Shown: piece after piece, positions 1-7,853 of the stretch
Numbering within the stretch: position 1 is the stretch's first letter
Layout of the letters: the number at the start of each line of letters is the position of its first letter
From: Burkholderiaceae bacterium
GTDB taxonomy: Bacteria > Pseudomonadota > Gammaproteobacteria > Burkholderiales > Burkholderiaceae_E
DNA length: 64,000 bases
Assembly: GCA_023954135.1 (NCBI GenBank)
Contig: JAMLIN010000012.1
Location: 1 to 64,000, forward strand
Direction: 5' to 3'
Position numbers and translations under genes: made by a program
The notes under the pieces: model-generated
What the model was told of the DNA's origin: nothing
Database searches by the model: none
Seen by the model: the letters and a program-made list of their open reading frames with translations, nothing else

Positions 1-672
1 TTCGACGAGGTGATCCGCGCGCGCCGCAGCATCCGGGGCTACCAGAAGCGGCCGGTGCCGAAGGCGCTGATCCGGGAGATCATCGAGCTGGCGATGCGCG
101 CACCCACCTCGCTCAACACCCAGCCCTGGAACTTCTTCGTGGTCACCGGCGATGTGCTGGACCGGATCCGCAGGGGCAACGTCGAGCGCAACCTCGCCGG
201 CGTTCCCGATTCGCGCGAGTTCCGGATGGGGCCCGGCTATGCCGGGGCGCACCGGGACCGGCAGATCGAGATCGCCAAGCAGCTGTTCGGCGCGATGGGC
301 ATCGCGCGCGATGACAAGGAGAGGCGCCAGGACTGGGTGCTGCGCGGCTTCCGGCAGTTCGACGCCCCGGTCTCGATCGTCGTCACGTACGACCGTTCGA
401 TCCACGGCAGCGACATCGCGCCGTTCGATTGCGGCGGCGTGGTCAACTGCCTCGTCAACGCGGCATGGTCCAGGGGGCTGGGCTGCGTCATCAACAGCCA
501 GGGCATCATGCAGTCGCCGGTGGTGCGGGCAGAGGCGGGAATTCCGGACGACCAGGTGATCCAGACCTGCGTCGCCATGGGCTGGCCGGACGACTCGTTT
601 CCCGCCAATGCCGTCGTCTCGCGCCGCAAGGGCGTCGACGAGGCCGTGACCTTCGTGGGTTTCGCGGACTGA
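1..672 (+). CDS. Nitroreductase family protein (5' end outside window)
   Basis: The frame is open from base 1 (reading FDEVIRARRSIRGYQ), so the true start lies upstream; the GTG at 10 is internal. At least 223 residues are present. The RRSIRGY segment followed by APTSLNTQPWNF is the FMN phosphate-binding start of the nitroreductase fold, and the C-terminal part (GLGCVINSQG, then VAMGWPD) fits the same family. Such enzymes are soluble FMN flavoproteins that use NAD(P)H to reduce nitroaromatics, quinones or enones. It is first in a run of co-directional catabolic genes, so a role in degrading a cyclic or aromatic compound is inferred. The substrate cannot be told. Confidence 0.85.
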   Translation, partial: FDEVIRARRSIRGYQKRPVPKALIREIIELAMRAPTSLNTQPWNFFVVTGDVLDRIRRGNVERNLAGVPDSREFRMGPGYAGAHRDRQIEIAKQLFGAMGIARDDKERRQDWVLRGFRQFDAPVSIVVTYDRSIHGSDIAPFDCGGVVNCLVNAAWSRGLGCVINSQGIMQSPVVRAEAGIPDDQVIQTCVAMGWPDDSFPANAVVSRRKGVDEAVTFVGFAD

Positions 673-827
673 ATCCGGGCGGCCCGGCGGCACTGGTGCG
701 GCCCTCCGGTCGCATGACCGGCGTTCCCCGGGGACGCCTGTCCGCCCGCTAGAATGCCTTTTCGCGAGGCCGGCCAGAGCCGGGCTCTCAGCTTTTCACG
801 ATTGCCGAGACGGCAGGAGAACACAGC

Positions 828-1610
828 ATGAAGATCGATTCGAGCATCAGCGCCGTTGTCACCGGTGGCGCCTCGGGGCTGGGCAGGGCCTCCGCGGAAG
901 CCCTGGCGGGCGCGGGCGCCAAGGTTGCCATCTTCGACATCGACGAAGCCCGGGGCAATGAAGTCGCCAAGGCCATCGGCGGGATCTTCTGCCGGGTCGA
1001 CATCACCGACGAGCAGAGCGTCGTCGACGGCTATGCCAAGGCGCGTGCCGCCCAGGGCCAGGAGCGCGTGCTCGTGCATTGCGCGATGACCTCTCGCCGC
1101 GGCAAGACGCTCGCCTTCGACAAGGCGACCAACAGGTTGAAGCGCCTGTCCACCGAGGACTACGAGGCCGGGGTCAAGGGCGTGCAGGTGGCCAGCTACC
1201 GGCTCGCCTCGCTCGCCGCCGAGGGCATGGCTACGCTCGAGCCGCTTGCGGACGGCGAGCGTGGAGTCGTCATCCTGACCGCCTCGGTGGCGGCGCAGGA
1301 TGCCCAGATCGGCCAGGTGATCTACGGGTCCGCCAAGGCCGGCGTCAACGGCCTGGTGCTGCCGATGGCGCGCGACCTTTCGGATCTCGGTATCCGCGTC
1401 AACTCGATCATGCCCGGTATCTTCGCCACCCCCTTGATGCTGGGTGCCCAACCCAAGGTGCTCGAGAGCCTGGCCGCCTCGGTGCCCTTCCCGAAGCGCC
1501 TGGGCAATCCGGAGGAGTTCGGCAGCCTCGCGCTCGAGATCTCGCGCAACACCTATTTCAACGGCCAGTGCGTGCGACTGGACGGTGCGATCCGCATGGC
1601 GCCGCGCTGA
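828..1610 (+). CDS. SDR family NAD(P)-dependent oxidoreductase
   Basis: A 260-aa classical short-chain dehydrogenase. The Rossmann motif TGGASGLG lies at residues 12-19, and the catalytic set is S153, Y166 and K170 (YGSAK). The C-terminal region NSIMPGIFATPL is typical. Acidic D36/D38 after beta-2 (FDID) favour NAD over NADP. The overall shape resembles 3-hydroxyacyl-CoA dehydrogenase type II / 17-beta-HSD10 proteins, which oxidise hydroxyacyl-CoA esters. Start ATG 828 has AGGAG about 9 bases upstream. About 155 bp separate it from the nitroreductase, so a separate promoter is possible. The nearby enoyl-CoA hydratase fits a beta-oxidation-like pathway. Confidence 0.88.
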   Translation: MKIDSSISAVVTGGASGLGRASAEALAGAGAKVAIFDIDEARGNEVAKAIGGIFCRVDITDEQSVVDGYAKARAAQGQERVLVHCAMTSRRGKTLAFDKATNRLKRLSTEDYEAGVKGVQVASYRLASLAAEGMATLEPLADGERGVVILTASVAAQDAQIGQVIYGSAKAGVNGLVLPMARDLSDLGIRVNSIMPGIFATPLMLGAQPKVLESLAASVPFPKRLGNPEEFGSLALEISRNTYFNGQCVRLDGAIRMAPR

Positions 1611-1676
1611 TCGCGGCGGGGGCCGCGGCCGGGTGGCGGGCGGCCCTTTCTTTCTGATACCAACGAGGAGACATGC

Positions 1677-2153
1677 ATGACGATCATCACGGTCGTTGCG
1701 CCGGAAGGCCGGCTCGACCTCGAGACGCGCCGCAAGCTGGTGCCCCTGTTGACCGACGCCGTCATGGTTGCGGAGATCGGACGACTGCATCCGCCCGCCA
1801 GGGTCGGCTTCCAGGTCCATTTCCAGACGCTCGCCCGCGATGCGATGGCCATCGGCGGGAAGCTGCTTTGCGATCACGAGAAGCCACGTGACGTGATGAC
1901 GATCAACCTGAAGGTCATGGATGCCGTATGGCCCGATGAGCTGAGGGCGAGGGCGATAACCGGCGTGCTTGCCGCAATGGCCGAAGGCTGCGGACTCCCC
2001 GCGCCTTCGCCGACCTGGTGGGTGAATCTCGAGGTGGTTCCGGAAGGCAGCTGGGGCTCGCGCGGCAGGGTTCTGTCGATCCTCGATCTGCTCGAGACCG
2101 GCGCCTTCACCGAGGAGCGCGCCGCCGAGATCCGGGCGGCGCTGCCAGCCTGA
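1677..2153 (+). CDS. Tautomerase-like small protein
   Basis: A 158-aa protein with two similar-looking halves. Each begins with a short hydrophobic beta strand (MTIITVVAPEGRLDLETRR and VMTINLKVMDAVWPDELRA) followed by an amphipathic helix, the beta-alpha-beta layout of the tautomerase/MIF superfamily. The catalytic Pro1 of 4-oxalocrotonate tautomerases is absent: residue 2 is Thr. The function may therefore differ, or the gene may belong to an uncharacterised branch. A good Shine-Dalgarno (GAGGAG) lies 6 bases before ATG 1677; an ATG at 1673 is out of frame. It sits between an SDR and a ketoacid hydratase, where a keto-enol isomerase would be useful. The family assignment is by pattern only. 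Confidence 0.5.
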   Translation: MTIITVVAPEGRLDLETRRKLVPLLTDAVMVAEIGRLHPPARVGFQVHFQTLARDAMAIGGKLLCDHEKPRDVMTINLKVMDAVWPDELRARAITGVLAAMAEGCGLPAPSPTWWVNLEVVPEGSWGSRGRVLSILDLLETGAFTEERAAEIRAALPA

Positions 2154-2177
2154 CTCCCCGAGTGCCGGAGGGATCGA

Positions 2178-2999
2178 ATGAAACCACCTTCCCTTGAGCC
2201 CCTGCCCCCGGAGATGCAGTCGCTGGCCAGCCAGCTGGCCGATGCGCGACGCGACGGCCGGCAGATCGCGGAGTTGCCGGCGCGGCTGGTGCCGCCTTCG
2301 GCCGCCATCGGCTACGACGTCAACCTCGAGGTCGGCCGGCTGCTCGGCTGGGAGCCTCTCGGCTGGAAGATCGCCGGCACGACGCAGGCCGTACGGGACA
2401 GGCTGGGGATCGACACGCCGATCTACGGCCGGACGTTCCGCCGCTTCGCCACCACGTCACCGGCGACGCTCGATTGTCCGAAGCTGCTCGACCCGCTGGT
2501 CGAATGCGAGTGCTTCGTCACGCTGGGCTCGGCGCTCGCCTGGCGTCCCGAGCCCTGGACGCTCGACGAGGTGAGGGCGGCGGTCGGGTCGGTGCATGCC
2601 GGCATCGAAGTCGCCGAGTGCCGGTTCCCGGGTTCGAACCTGCCGGCTTTTCCCGCGGTTCTCGCGGACGGTGCGGCGTCCGGCCACTATGTCTACGGCG
2701 ACGAGATCGCCGCCTGGCGCGAGGACCTGGCGGCCATCGAGGTCGAGGTCGAACTCGACGGGCAGCTGCGTCGCACCGGCGCCGGCAGGGAAGTGATGGG
2801 TGATCCGCTCGTGCCCCTGCTGTGGCTGGCCGAAACGCTGCGCAGCCGGGGGCTCGGCATCGAGGCCGGCGAGATGATCAGCACCGGTTCGATGACGGGC
2901 ATGCTGCCGGTGCCCCGGCCATGCCGGATCGAGGCGCGCTTCGGGGCGTCGGCGGGCGTGCGGATCGAGTTTCGCGGGCAGCGCGATGAGGCAGGTTAA
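2178..2999 (+). CDS. 2-keto-4-pentenoate hydratase family protein
   Basis: A 273-aa protein of the fumarylacetoacetase / 2-oxopent-4-enoate hydratase superfamily. Seen: GYDVNLEVGRLLGWEPLGWK near residues 45-65 (substrate/NADP-like start of the MhpD group), an acidic metal-site segment VECECFVTLG around 112-120, HAGIEVAECRFPG near 145-157, and STGSMTGMLPVP near the C-terminus, the usual glycine-rich loop. Family members hydrate 2-hydroxy-penta-2,4-dienoates or decarboxylate oxalocrotonates in meta-cleavage pathways, using Mg or Mn. It starts 24 bases after the tautomerase-like gene, so both are probably on one transcript. The exact reaction is unknown. Confidence 0.8.
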   Translation: MKPPSLEPLPPEMQSLASQLADARRDGRQIAELPARLVPPSAAIGYDVNLEVGRLLGWEPLGWKIAGTTQAVRDRLGIDTPIYGRTFRRFATTSPATLDCPKLLDPLVECECFVTLGSALAWRPEPWTLDEVRAAVGSVHAGIEVAECRFPGSNLPAFPAVLADGAASGHYVYGDEIAAWREDLAAIEVEVELDGQLRRTGAGREVMGDPLVPLLWLAETLRSRGLGIEAGEMISTGSMTGMLPVPRPCRIEARFGASAGVRIEFRGQRDEAG

Positions 3000-3026
3000 A
3001 GTTCACAATCATCGAGGGAGACCGCA

Positions 3027-3839
3027 ATGTCACAAGATCGCTATGCCCGCTACGAGACCCTGAAGTTCGATCGCCCGCACCCCCGGGTGCTGCGCATCAC
3101 CATGGTGTCGCCCATGAAGATGGGCGCGATGACGCCGACCATGCATCGCGAGGTCTCCGAGATCTGGGCCGACGTGGACGCCGACGACAGCGTCTCGGCC
3201 GTCATCATCACCGGCCAGGGCCGCAATTTCTCGGCCGGCGGCGATCTGAACCACGAGCGCAAGGTCTGCGACGACTACAACCTGCGCATGCAGGCGATGG
3301 GCGAGGCGCGCCGGCTGGTGCTCGGCATGCTCGACTGCCGCAAGCCGATCGTCTCGGCTGCGCGCGGCTGGGCGGTCGGCGCCGGCATTGCCTGCCTGAT
3401 CATGGCGGATGTGTCGATCGCGTCCAAGGACGCGCAGTTCTCCGACGGTCACCTGAAGATCGGCGTGGCGGCCGGCGACCATGCCACGATCATCTGGCCG
3501 TTGCTGTGCGGGATGGCGAAGGCGAAGTACTACCTGCTCACCGCCGAGACCTTCACCGGCGAGGAAGCCGAGCGGATGAACCTGATCTCGATGGCCTTGC
3601 CGGACGAGGAGGTCGAAGCGAAGGCCGTCGCCGTCGCCACCAGGCTTGCCGAGGGCGCCCCGGCTGCGATCCGCTGGACCAAGCAGGTGCTCAATCACTG
3701 GGTTCGCCAGGCCACGCCGATCTTCGACGCATCGCTTGCCCTGGAGATGATCGGTTTCGCCGGCCCCGAAGGGGTGGAGGGAGTCGAGGCGTTCCTCGGC
3801 AAGCGCAAGACGGCGTTCAACCCGGATACGCCCGTCTGA
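3027..3839 (+). CDS. Enoyl-CoA hydratase/isomerase family protein
   Basis: A 270-aa crotonase-fold protein. The first oxyanion-hole segment is NFSAGGDLNHE (about residues 71-81) and the second is GWAVGAGIACLIMADVSIAS (about 115-134). LITMAL-type and SDGHLKIGVAAGD segments follow in the usual order. Members act on acyl-CoA thioesters (hydration, isomerisation, ring opening or dehalogenation). GAGGGAGA-like ribosome binding lies before ATG 3027, 27 bases after the hydratase gene. It is part of the 828-5417 run. A CoA ligase is not in this cluster, but one lies at 45559. The substrate is not inferable. Confidence 0.88.
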   Translation: MSQDRYARYETLKFDRPHPRVLRITMVSPMKMGAMTPTMHREVSEIWADVDADDSVSAVIITGQGRNFSAGGDLNHERKVCDDYNLRMQAMGEARRLVLGMLDCRKPIVSAARGWAVGAGIACLIMADVSIASKDAQFSDGHLKIGVAAGDHATIIWPLLCGMAKAKYYLLTAETFTGEEAERMNLISMALPDEEVEAKAVAVATRLAEGAPAAIRWTKQVLNHWVRQATPIFDASLALEMIGFAGPEGVEGVEAFLGKRKTAFNPDTPV

Positions 3840-3941
3840 AACCGGCTCGCGCCGGCTGAGCACGCCTGGCGTCGTCCGCGAGTAGTATGCGATTTTCGGC
3901 GGCAGACCGCCCGACTGAACCTGTTTCGAGTTGGATGACCC

Positions 3942-5417
3942 ATGAAGACCTATCAGCATTTCATCGACGGCCAGTACGTCGACCCGCTCGGCGGGAAGTG
4001 GCTCGATACCGTCAATCCGTATAGCGGCGAGGTATGGGCCCGCATCCCGGACGGATGCGAGCGTGACGTCGACCGTGCGGTGCAGGCCGCCAGGCGGGCG
4101 ATGACCGAAGGCCCGTACGCGAAGATGACGCCGACCCAGCGCGGCAAGCTGATGGTCAGGCTGGCCGAGCTCGTCGCCGCCAACGCCGAACGCCTGGCCG
4201 AGGTCGAGGTACGCGACAACGGCAAGCTGTACTCCGAGATGAAGGGCCAGCTCGACTACCACCCCGAGTGGTGGCGTTACTACGGCGGGCTTGCCGACAA
4301 GGTGGAAGGCGCGGTGATGCCGGTCGACAAGCCGGATCACTTCGGCTTCACCACGCACGAGCCGATCGGGGTCGTCGGGGCCCTGACCGCCTGGAACTCG
4401 CCGCTGCTCTTCGTCGCCTGGAAATGCGCGCCGGCGATCGCCGCCGGCTGTGCGGTGGTGATCAAGCCGTCCGAATTCGCATCGGCCTCCACCCTCGAAT
4501 TCGCTGCGCTCACGAAGGAAGCCGGCTTTCCCGACGGCGTCTTCAACGTGGTCACTGGCCTGGGGGCATCCACCGGGTCGGCGCTGGTCGATCACCCGGA
4601 CGTCGCGAAGATCACCTTCACCGGATCGGACGTGACCGGCGCGCGCATCTACGCGCAGGCCGCGAAGACCATGAAGCGGGTCACGCTCGAGCTCGGCGGC
4701 AAGTCGCCCAACATCGTCTTCGCCGACTGCGACCTCGACAAGGCCGCAGCCGGGGCGATCTCAGGCATCTTCGCCGCGACCGGGCAGACCTGCATCGCGG
4801 GTTCGCGCCTCCTGGTGCAGAACTCGATCCGGGAAGACTTCATCGAACGGGTGGCGAAGCTCGGGGCGACCGCGCGCCGGGGCGACCCGATGAAGCCCGA
4901 CACCAACATCGGCCCGGTGACCACGCCGCCGCAGTACCGCAAGGTGCTCGACTACATCGACATCGCCCGCAAGGAAGGCGCGCGCTGCATCCTCGGCGGC
5001 AAGCCCGCCACCGACCAGCCGGGCGGGCAGTTCGTCGAGCCGACGATCTTCGTCGACGTCACGCCGCAGATGCGGATCGCGCGCGAGGAAGTATTCGGCC
5101 CCGTGCTCTCGGTGATCGGCTTCGAGGACGAGGCCGAGGCGATCCGGATCGCGAACGACACCATCTACGGTCTTGCGGCCGGCATCTGGACCGAGAACAT
5201 CGGCCGGGCGATGCGGGTGTCGAAAGCGATCAAGGCGGGCACGGTGTGGGTCAACACCTACCGATCGATCAGCTACCTGATGCCCTTCGGCGGCATGAAG
5301 CATTCCGGCATCGGCCGCGAGAGCGGGATCGAATCGATCCGCGGGTATCTCGAGACCAAGAGCACCCTGATCTCCTACGCCGAGGGCGCACCCGCCAATC
5401 CGTTCGTGATGCGCTGA
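3942..5417 (+). CDS. NAD(P)-dependent aldehyde dehydrogenase
   Basis: A full-length 491-aa class I/II-like aldehyde dehydrogenase. The general base is E250 in LELGGKSPN, the catalytic nucleophile is C284 in GQTCIAGSR, and EEVFGPVLSV and PFGGMKHSGIGRE complete the family signature. It oxidises an aldehyde to its carboxylate in the cytoplasm. The ATG at 3942 gives a normal N-terminus (YQHFIDGQYVDP). It is 102 bp downstream of the enoyl-CoA hydratase and last in the catabolic group. 2-hydroxymuconic semialdehyde-type dehydrogenases are of this family, which would agree with the neighbouring ketoacid hydratase, but that is inference from context. Confidence 0.93.
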   Translation: MKTYQHFIDGQYVDPLGGKWLDTVNPYSGEVWARIPDGCERDVDRAVQAARRAMTEGPYAKMTPTQRGKLMVRLAELVAANAERLAEVEVRDNGKLYSEMKGQLDYHPEWWRYYGGLADKVEGAVMPVDKPDHFGFTTHEPIGVVGALTAWNSPLLFVAWKCAPAIAAGCAVVIKPSEFASASTLEFAALTKEAGFPDGVFNVVTGLGASTGSALVDHPDVAKITFTGSDVTGARIYAQAAKTMKRVTLELGGKSPNIVFADCDLDKAAAGAISGIFAATGQTCIAGSRLLVQNSIREDFIERVAKLGATARRGDPMKPDTNIGPVTTPPQYRKVLDYIDIARKEGARCILGGKPATDQPGGQFVEPTIFVDVTPQMRIAREEVFGPVLSVIGFEDEAEAIRIANDTIYGLAAGIWTENIGRAMRVSKAIKAGTVWVNTYRSISYLMPFGGMKHSGIGRESGIESIRGYLETKSTLISYAEGAPANPFVMR

Positions 5418-5645
5418 CATGCAGGCGGTCCGGCCGGAGGACAGCGAAAGGCGTCGGCGGCGGGACGCTGAGCTGCGCTCGTTCGACGAGCGCATCGGCG
5501 AGCACCTGGAGGCACTGCGGGCGACGAGGTCGCTGTAGGCTCGCACCGGGTTCGATCGGGGCCCCGATCACTCTGTAGGCTGAAGTGTCGAGAACGAGCG
5601 CGATGCTCATCGCCCCAGCCGGGTTGTGTTCGTTCACAGTGTTAG

Positions 5646-5660
5646 CTAGACTAGACTAGA
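5646..5660. repeat. Three tandem CTAGA units before the Phd/VapC genes
   Basis: Three exact 5-bp repeats (CTAGA) lie end to end, 25 bases before the antitoxin start. Phd/YefM antitoxins usually repress their own operon by binding short repeats near the promoter, so this is a plausible operator. No convincing -35/-10 pair was identified. Confidence 0.4.
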
Positions 5661-5684
5661 CCAGATCACTTGCAGGGGCGCGCG

Positions 5685-5933
5685 GTGGAAATCGTCAACA
5701 TGCTGCAGGCCAAGTCCTCCCTGTCCCGCCTGGTGGACGCCATCGAACGTGGGCAGGAGCGCGAGATCATCATTGCCCGCAATGGTCGCCCCGTGGCCAG
5801 GTTGCTCCCGATCGACGCGGCGCCAGTCGGGCAACGTATCGGAGTCGCGAAGGGGATGTTCGAGGTGCCGGACACCATCGACGCTCACAACGATGAAGTG
5901 GCAAGGCTGTTCACGGGTCGGGAGCGGTCTTGA
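5685..5933 (+). CDS. Phd/YefM family antitoxin
   Basis: An 82-aa protein. The N-terminal half (VEIVNMLQAKSSLSRLVDAI then EREIIIARNGRPVARLLPI) is the Phd/YefM DNA-binding and dimerisation domain, and the variable C-terminus would wrap the toxin. GTG 5685 is preferred because AGGGG lies about 8 bases before it; an upstream TTG at 5670 would add MQGRA without a better ribosome site. The stop codon overlaps the start of the PIN-domain toxin, so the two are translationally coupled. The antitoxin is expected to bind the toxin and repress the operon. Confidence 0.88.
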   Translation: MEIVNMLQAKSSLSRLVDAIERGQEREIIIARNGRPVARLLPIDAAPVGQRIGVAKGMFEVPDTIDAHNDEVARLFTGRERS

Positions 5934-6316
5934 ATCTTTTGCTGGACACCCATGTTGCCCTGTGGGCGATCGCGGATAGTCCCAGGCTGTCGGGCAAGGC
6001 CCGGGAACTGATCCAGTCCCCGGGCGCGACGGTCTGGATCAGTGCTGCAAGCGTGTGGGAGATCGCCATCAAGCATGCGCTCGGCCGCGGCGACATGCCT
6101 CTGTCCGGCCACGACGCCGTGGGCTACTTCCGGGCGTCCGGTTATCGGTTCCTGGGAATCGAGCCCGAGCATGCCGTGGCGGTGGAAGAGCTGCCCGCGC
6201 ATCATCAGGATCCGTTCGACCGGATCCTCGTGGCCCAGGCGCTTGTCGAACCGATGCGCTTGCTGACCCATGATCCCGTGGTGGCGCTCTATGGCGACAT
6301 CATCGTCAGGATTTGA
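5930..6316 (+). CDS. PIN-domain toxin, VapC-like
   Basis: A 128-aa PIN-domain protein beginning LLLDTHVALWAI. The acidic metal-binding residues are visible: the early Asp in LDTH, Glu in VWEIAIK, Asp in HQDPFDRILVAQA, and the late LTHD. VapC-type toxins are Mg-dependent RNases, often cutting initiator tRNA or rRNA. The TTG start at 5930 overlaps the antitoxin stop (TTGA), which is normal for this pair. The pair lies just outside the left attachment repeat of the island (6405), so it belongs to the chromosome side, not to the island. Confidence 0.88.
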   Translation: MNLLLDTHVALWAIADSPRLSGKARELIQSPGATVWISAASVWEIAIKHALGRGDMPLSGHDAVGYFRASGYRFLGIEPEHAVAVEELPAHHQDPFDRILVAQALVEPMRLLTHDPVVALYGDIIVRI

Positions 6317-6358
6317 CGGTTTCCGCTGAACCGACCCTGAATCCCGGGGCAAACACAA

Positions 6359-6378
6359 AAGCCGCGTTTCCGCGGCTT
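6359..6378 (-). terminator. Hairpin terminator, original 3' terminator of tRNA-Pro
   Basis: An 8-bp perfect stem (AAGCCGCG / CGCGGCTT) with a 4-base loop. Read on the minus strand it ends in TTTTGTGTTT, a good rho-independent terminator. It lies 27 bases beyond the left copy of the tRNA 3' end. Before island insertion it would have been the terminator of the minus-strand tRNA-Pro gene. In the plus direction it may also stop the vapC transcript. Confidence 0.75.
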
Positions 6379-6404
6379 GTTCGATTCGTTGATTCGCAAG
6401 GGAA

Positions 6405-6453
6405 TCTGGTCGGGGTGAGAGGATTCGAACCTCCGGCCTCTACGTCCCGAACG
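6405..6453. repeat. attL: left 49-bp copy of the tRNA-Pro 3' end
   Basis: These 49 bases are identical to 20450-20498, which form the 3' half (anticodon loop to CCA) of the intact tRNA-Pro gene. To the right of 6453 the match stops and no tRNA 5' half follows, so this is not a functional tRNA. It marks the left border of an element integrated by site-specific recombination. Confidence 0.95.
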
Positions 6454-6680
6454 CGCCCTGAGTCTGCCTAGACCCGCTCCGGTTGCGGGTCGCTCTATTC
6501 TAAATCAAGCACTTGCGTTCGCCTTCGCTCCGCTTCGCGCAGCTTCGGGGGGTGACAAGTGGTGCCCGGTTGCCACTAATTTGCCACTACGCGCTGACTA
6601 GGTGCAGCGCTCGATGTGTCGGCGAGGAGGAGGCTAAAACGAAAACCTACACGCCGGACCTCCACTCATCGGGTCCGTTC

Positions 6681-7022
6681 GTGAACACTGCTGCCGCCTT
6701 TGAGCCGTTGACCAAAGAGGACGTTGCCGACGTTCTCGGCGTGTCCGTTCGCACAATCGAGAACTGGGTCAACGATGGCACGCTGCCCGCGCCCAAGCGC
6801 TTGGGAAACCGGGTCTACTGGCATCCCGGCGTCTTCTTTGGATGGCTGGAGCATCGCCTGATGGACGACGAACCTAAGGGCGCCGGCCAACTCATGGCGC
6901 CGAGCGTGGAGGCACCAGCAGTGGTCAGCGCGCCGGGTCGCCGTGGCGGGAAGCGCCGGAGTATCGACGTTGACCAGCTGCGCACGCGCGACCAGGCCAA
7001 GCTGGACGCTCTCATGGCCTGA
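6681..7022 (+). CDS. Small HTH (MerR/AlpA-like) DNA-binding protein
   Basis: About 113 aa from GTG 6681. Residues about 11-45 (LTKEDVADVLGVSVRTIENW, then GTLPAPKRLGNRVYWHPG) form the helix-turn-helix domain of excisionase/AlpA-type proteins. The C-terminal half is Pro/Ala/Arg-rich and probably unstructured. The start is uncertain. A strong GAGGAGGAGG sits at about 6622-6633, followed 5 bases later by an in-frame ACG but no ATG, GTG or TTG. The open frame extends back to 6513 through the attL-side DNA. It is the first gene inside the left border and a likely regulator or recombination directionality factor of the island. Confidence 0.6.
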   Translation: MNTAAAFEPLTKEDVADVLGVSVRTIENWVNDGTLPAPKRLGNRVYWHPGVFFGWLEHRLMDDEPKGAGQLMAPSVEAPAVVSAPGRRGGKRRSIDVDQLRTRDQAKLDALMA

Positions 7023-7853
7023 GTGGCACGAAGGGCGGCACATGGCCCGCGGCTCGATGCCGCCGGAACGCCTCAAGTGTCGCAGCGGCCTGTCGTCGGA
7101 ACTTCTCCCTGGGACGTGCACCAGCCCGTCGCGGCCAGTGCTTGACTTGGGCGGGTCACGAAGCCAATTCAAGCACCGCCGCATCCTCGCGGCCGACTTC
7201 CGCAGTCAGCGCCGCTTACGCCGTCTCCTGCGACCGTCTTGCAGACCGTCGCTAAGACCGAGACGGTAGAAGCAGACGCTCCAACCGTGGGGAACGGGGC
7301 ACCCCGGCTCACGGTCGCTAGGGCGACTCGCCGTGTCTCGGGCTGGACGCCCTCGTCCCCTTGCCAATGCCGCGCCCCATCCCGCTGCCCCTGCACGGCA
7401 GAGCCAACGGGCGGGCAACCCGCGCGCTGCTTGCCTTCGTTGTCGCTGTTCCCGCCAACCGCAGGCGCCTCCTGAACGTCGGCCATCGCCCAGGTTGCCC
7501 GCCCGCTTTCAGCGGCTGGGGCGGGGCTGCCGCCCCCACTGCGTCACCGGTCCGTGGGCGGACCTGATTTCGCTGGGGCGAACTCTGCCTGGTGGCGCCC
7601 CCGGTCGTGCGCCGACCTGGTAGGCCAGGTGCTGCCTGCGAGGCTGCGGCTGGACGCCTTGCCCCACGTCCTGCGGCGTGGCTCCAGGCAGCGGCCGGAA
7701 GCCGGCCGCCCCGCGCTGCGCGCGAAAAGCCGTGGTGCTTGGCGCACTGGCGCAGAAAGTGGGAAGGCGAATTCGCGCCCACCGGCTGAAATGCTTGTTG
7801 CGACAGTATCCTCGGGGGTTCCGCGAATAACGATATGAGAGAGAGGGACCCCC
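7023..7853. other. 830-bp gene-free stretch before mod
   Basis: GC-rich DNA with short open frames on both strands but none with a recognisable domain, ribosome site or conserved-looking composition. The translated frames are Arg/Pro/Ala-rich, as expected of antisense or random frames at this GC content. It must hold the promoter of the restriction-modification operon. Nothing else could be identified. Confidence 0.5.

Noticed and set aside
5419-5538. A 39-codon frame right after the aldehyde dehydrogenase (MQAVRPEDSERRRRRDAELR...)
   Set aside because: No ribosome site, no known family and strongly basic random-looking composition.
6405-6500. A tRNA-Pro gene at the left end of the island
   Set aside because: Only the 3' half is present. 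After 6453 the sequence does not pair into an anticodon 5' strand, D arm or acceptor, so it is an att fragment.
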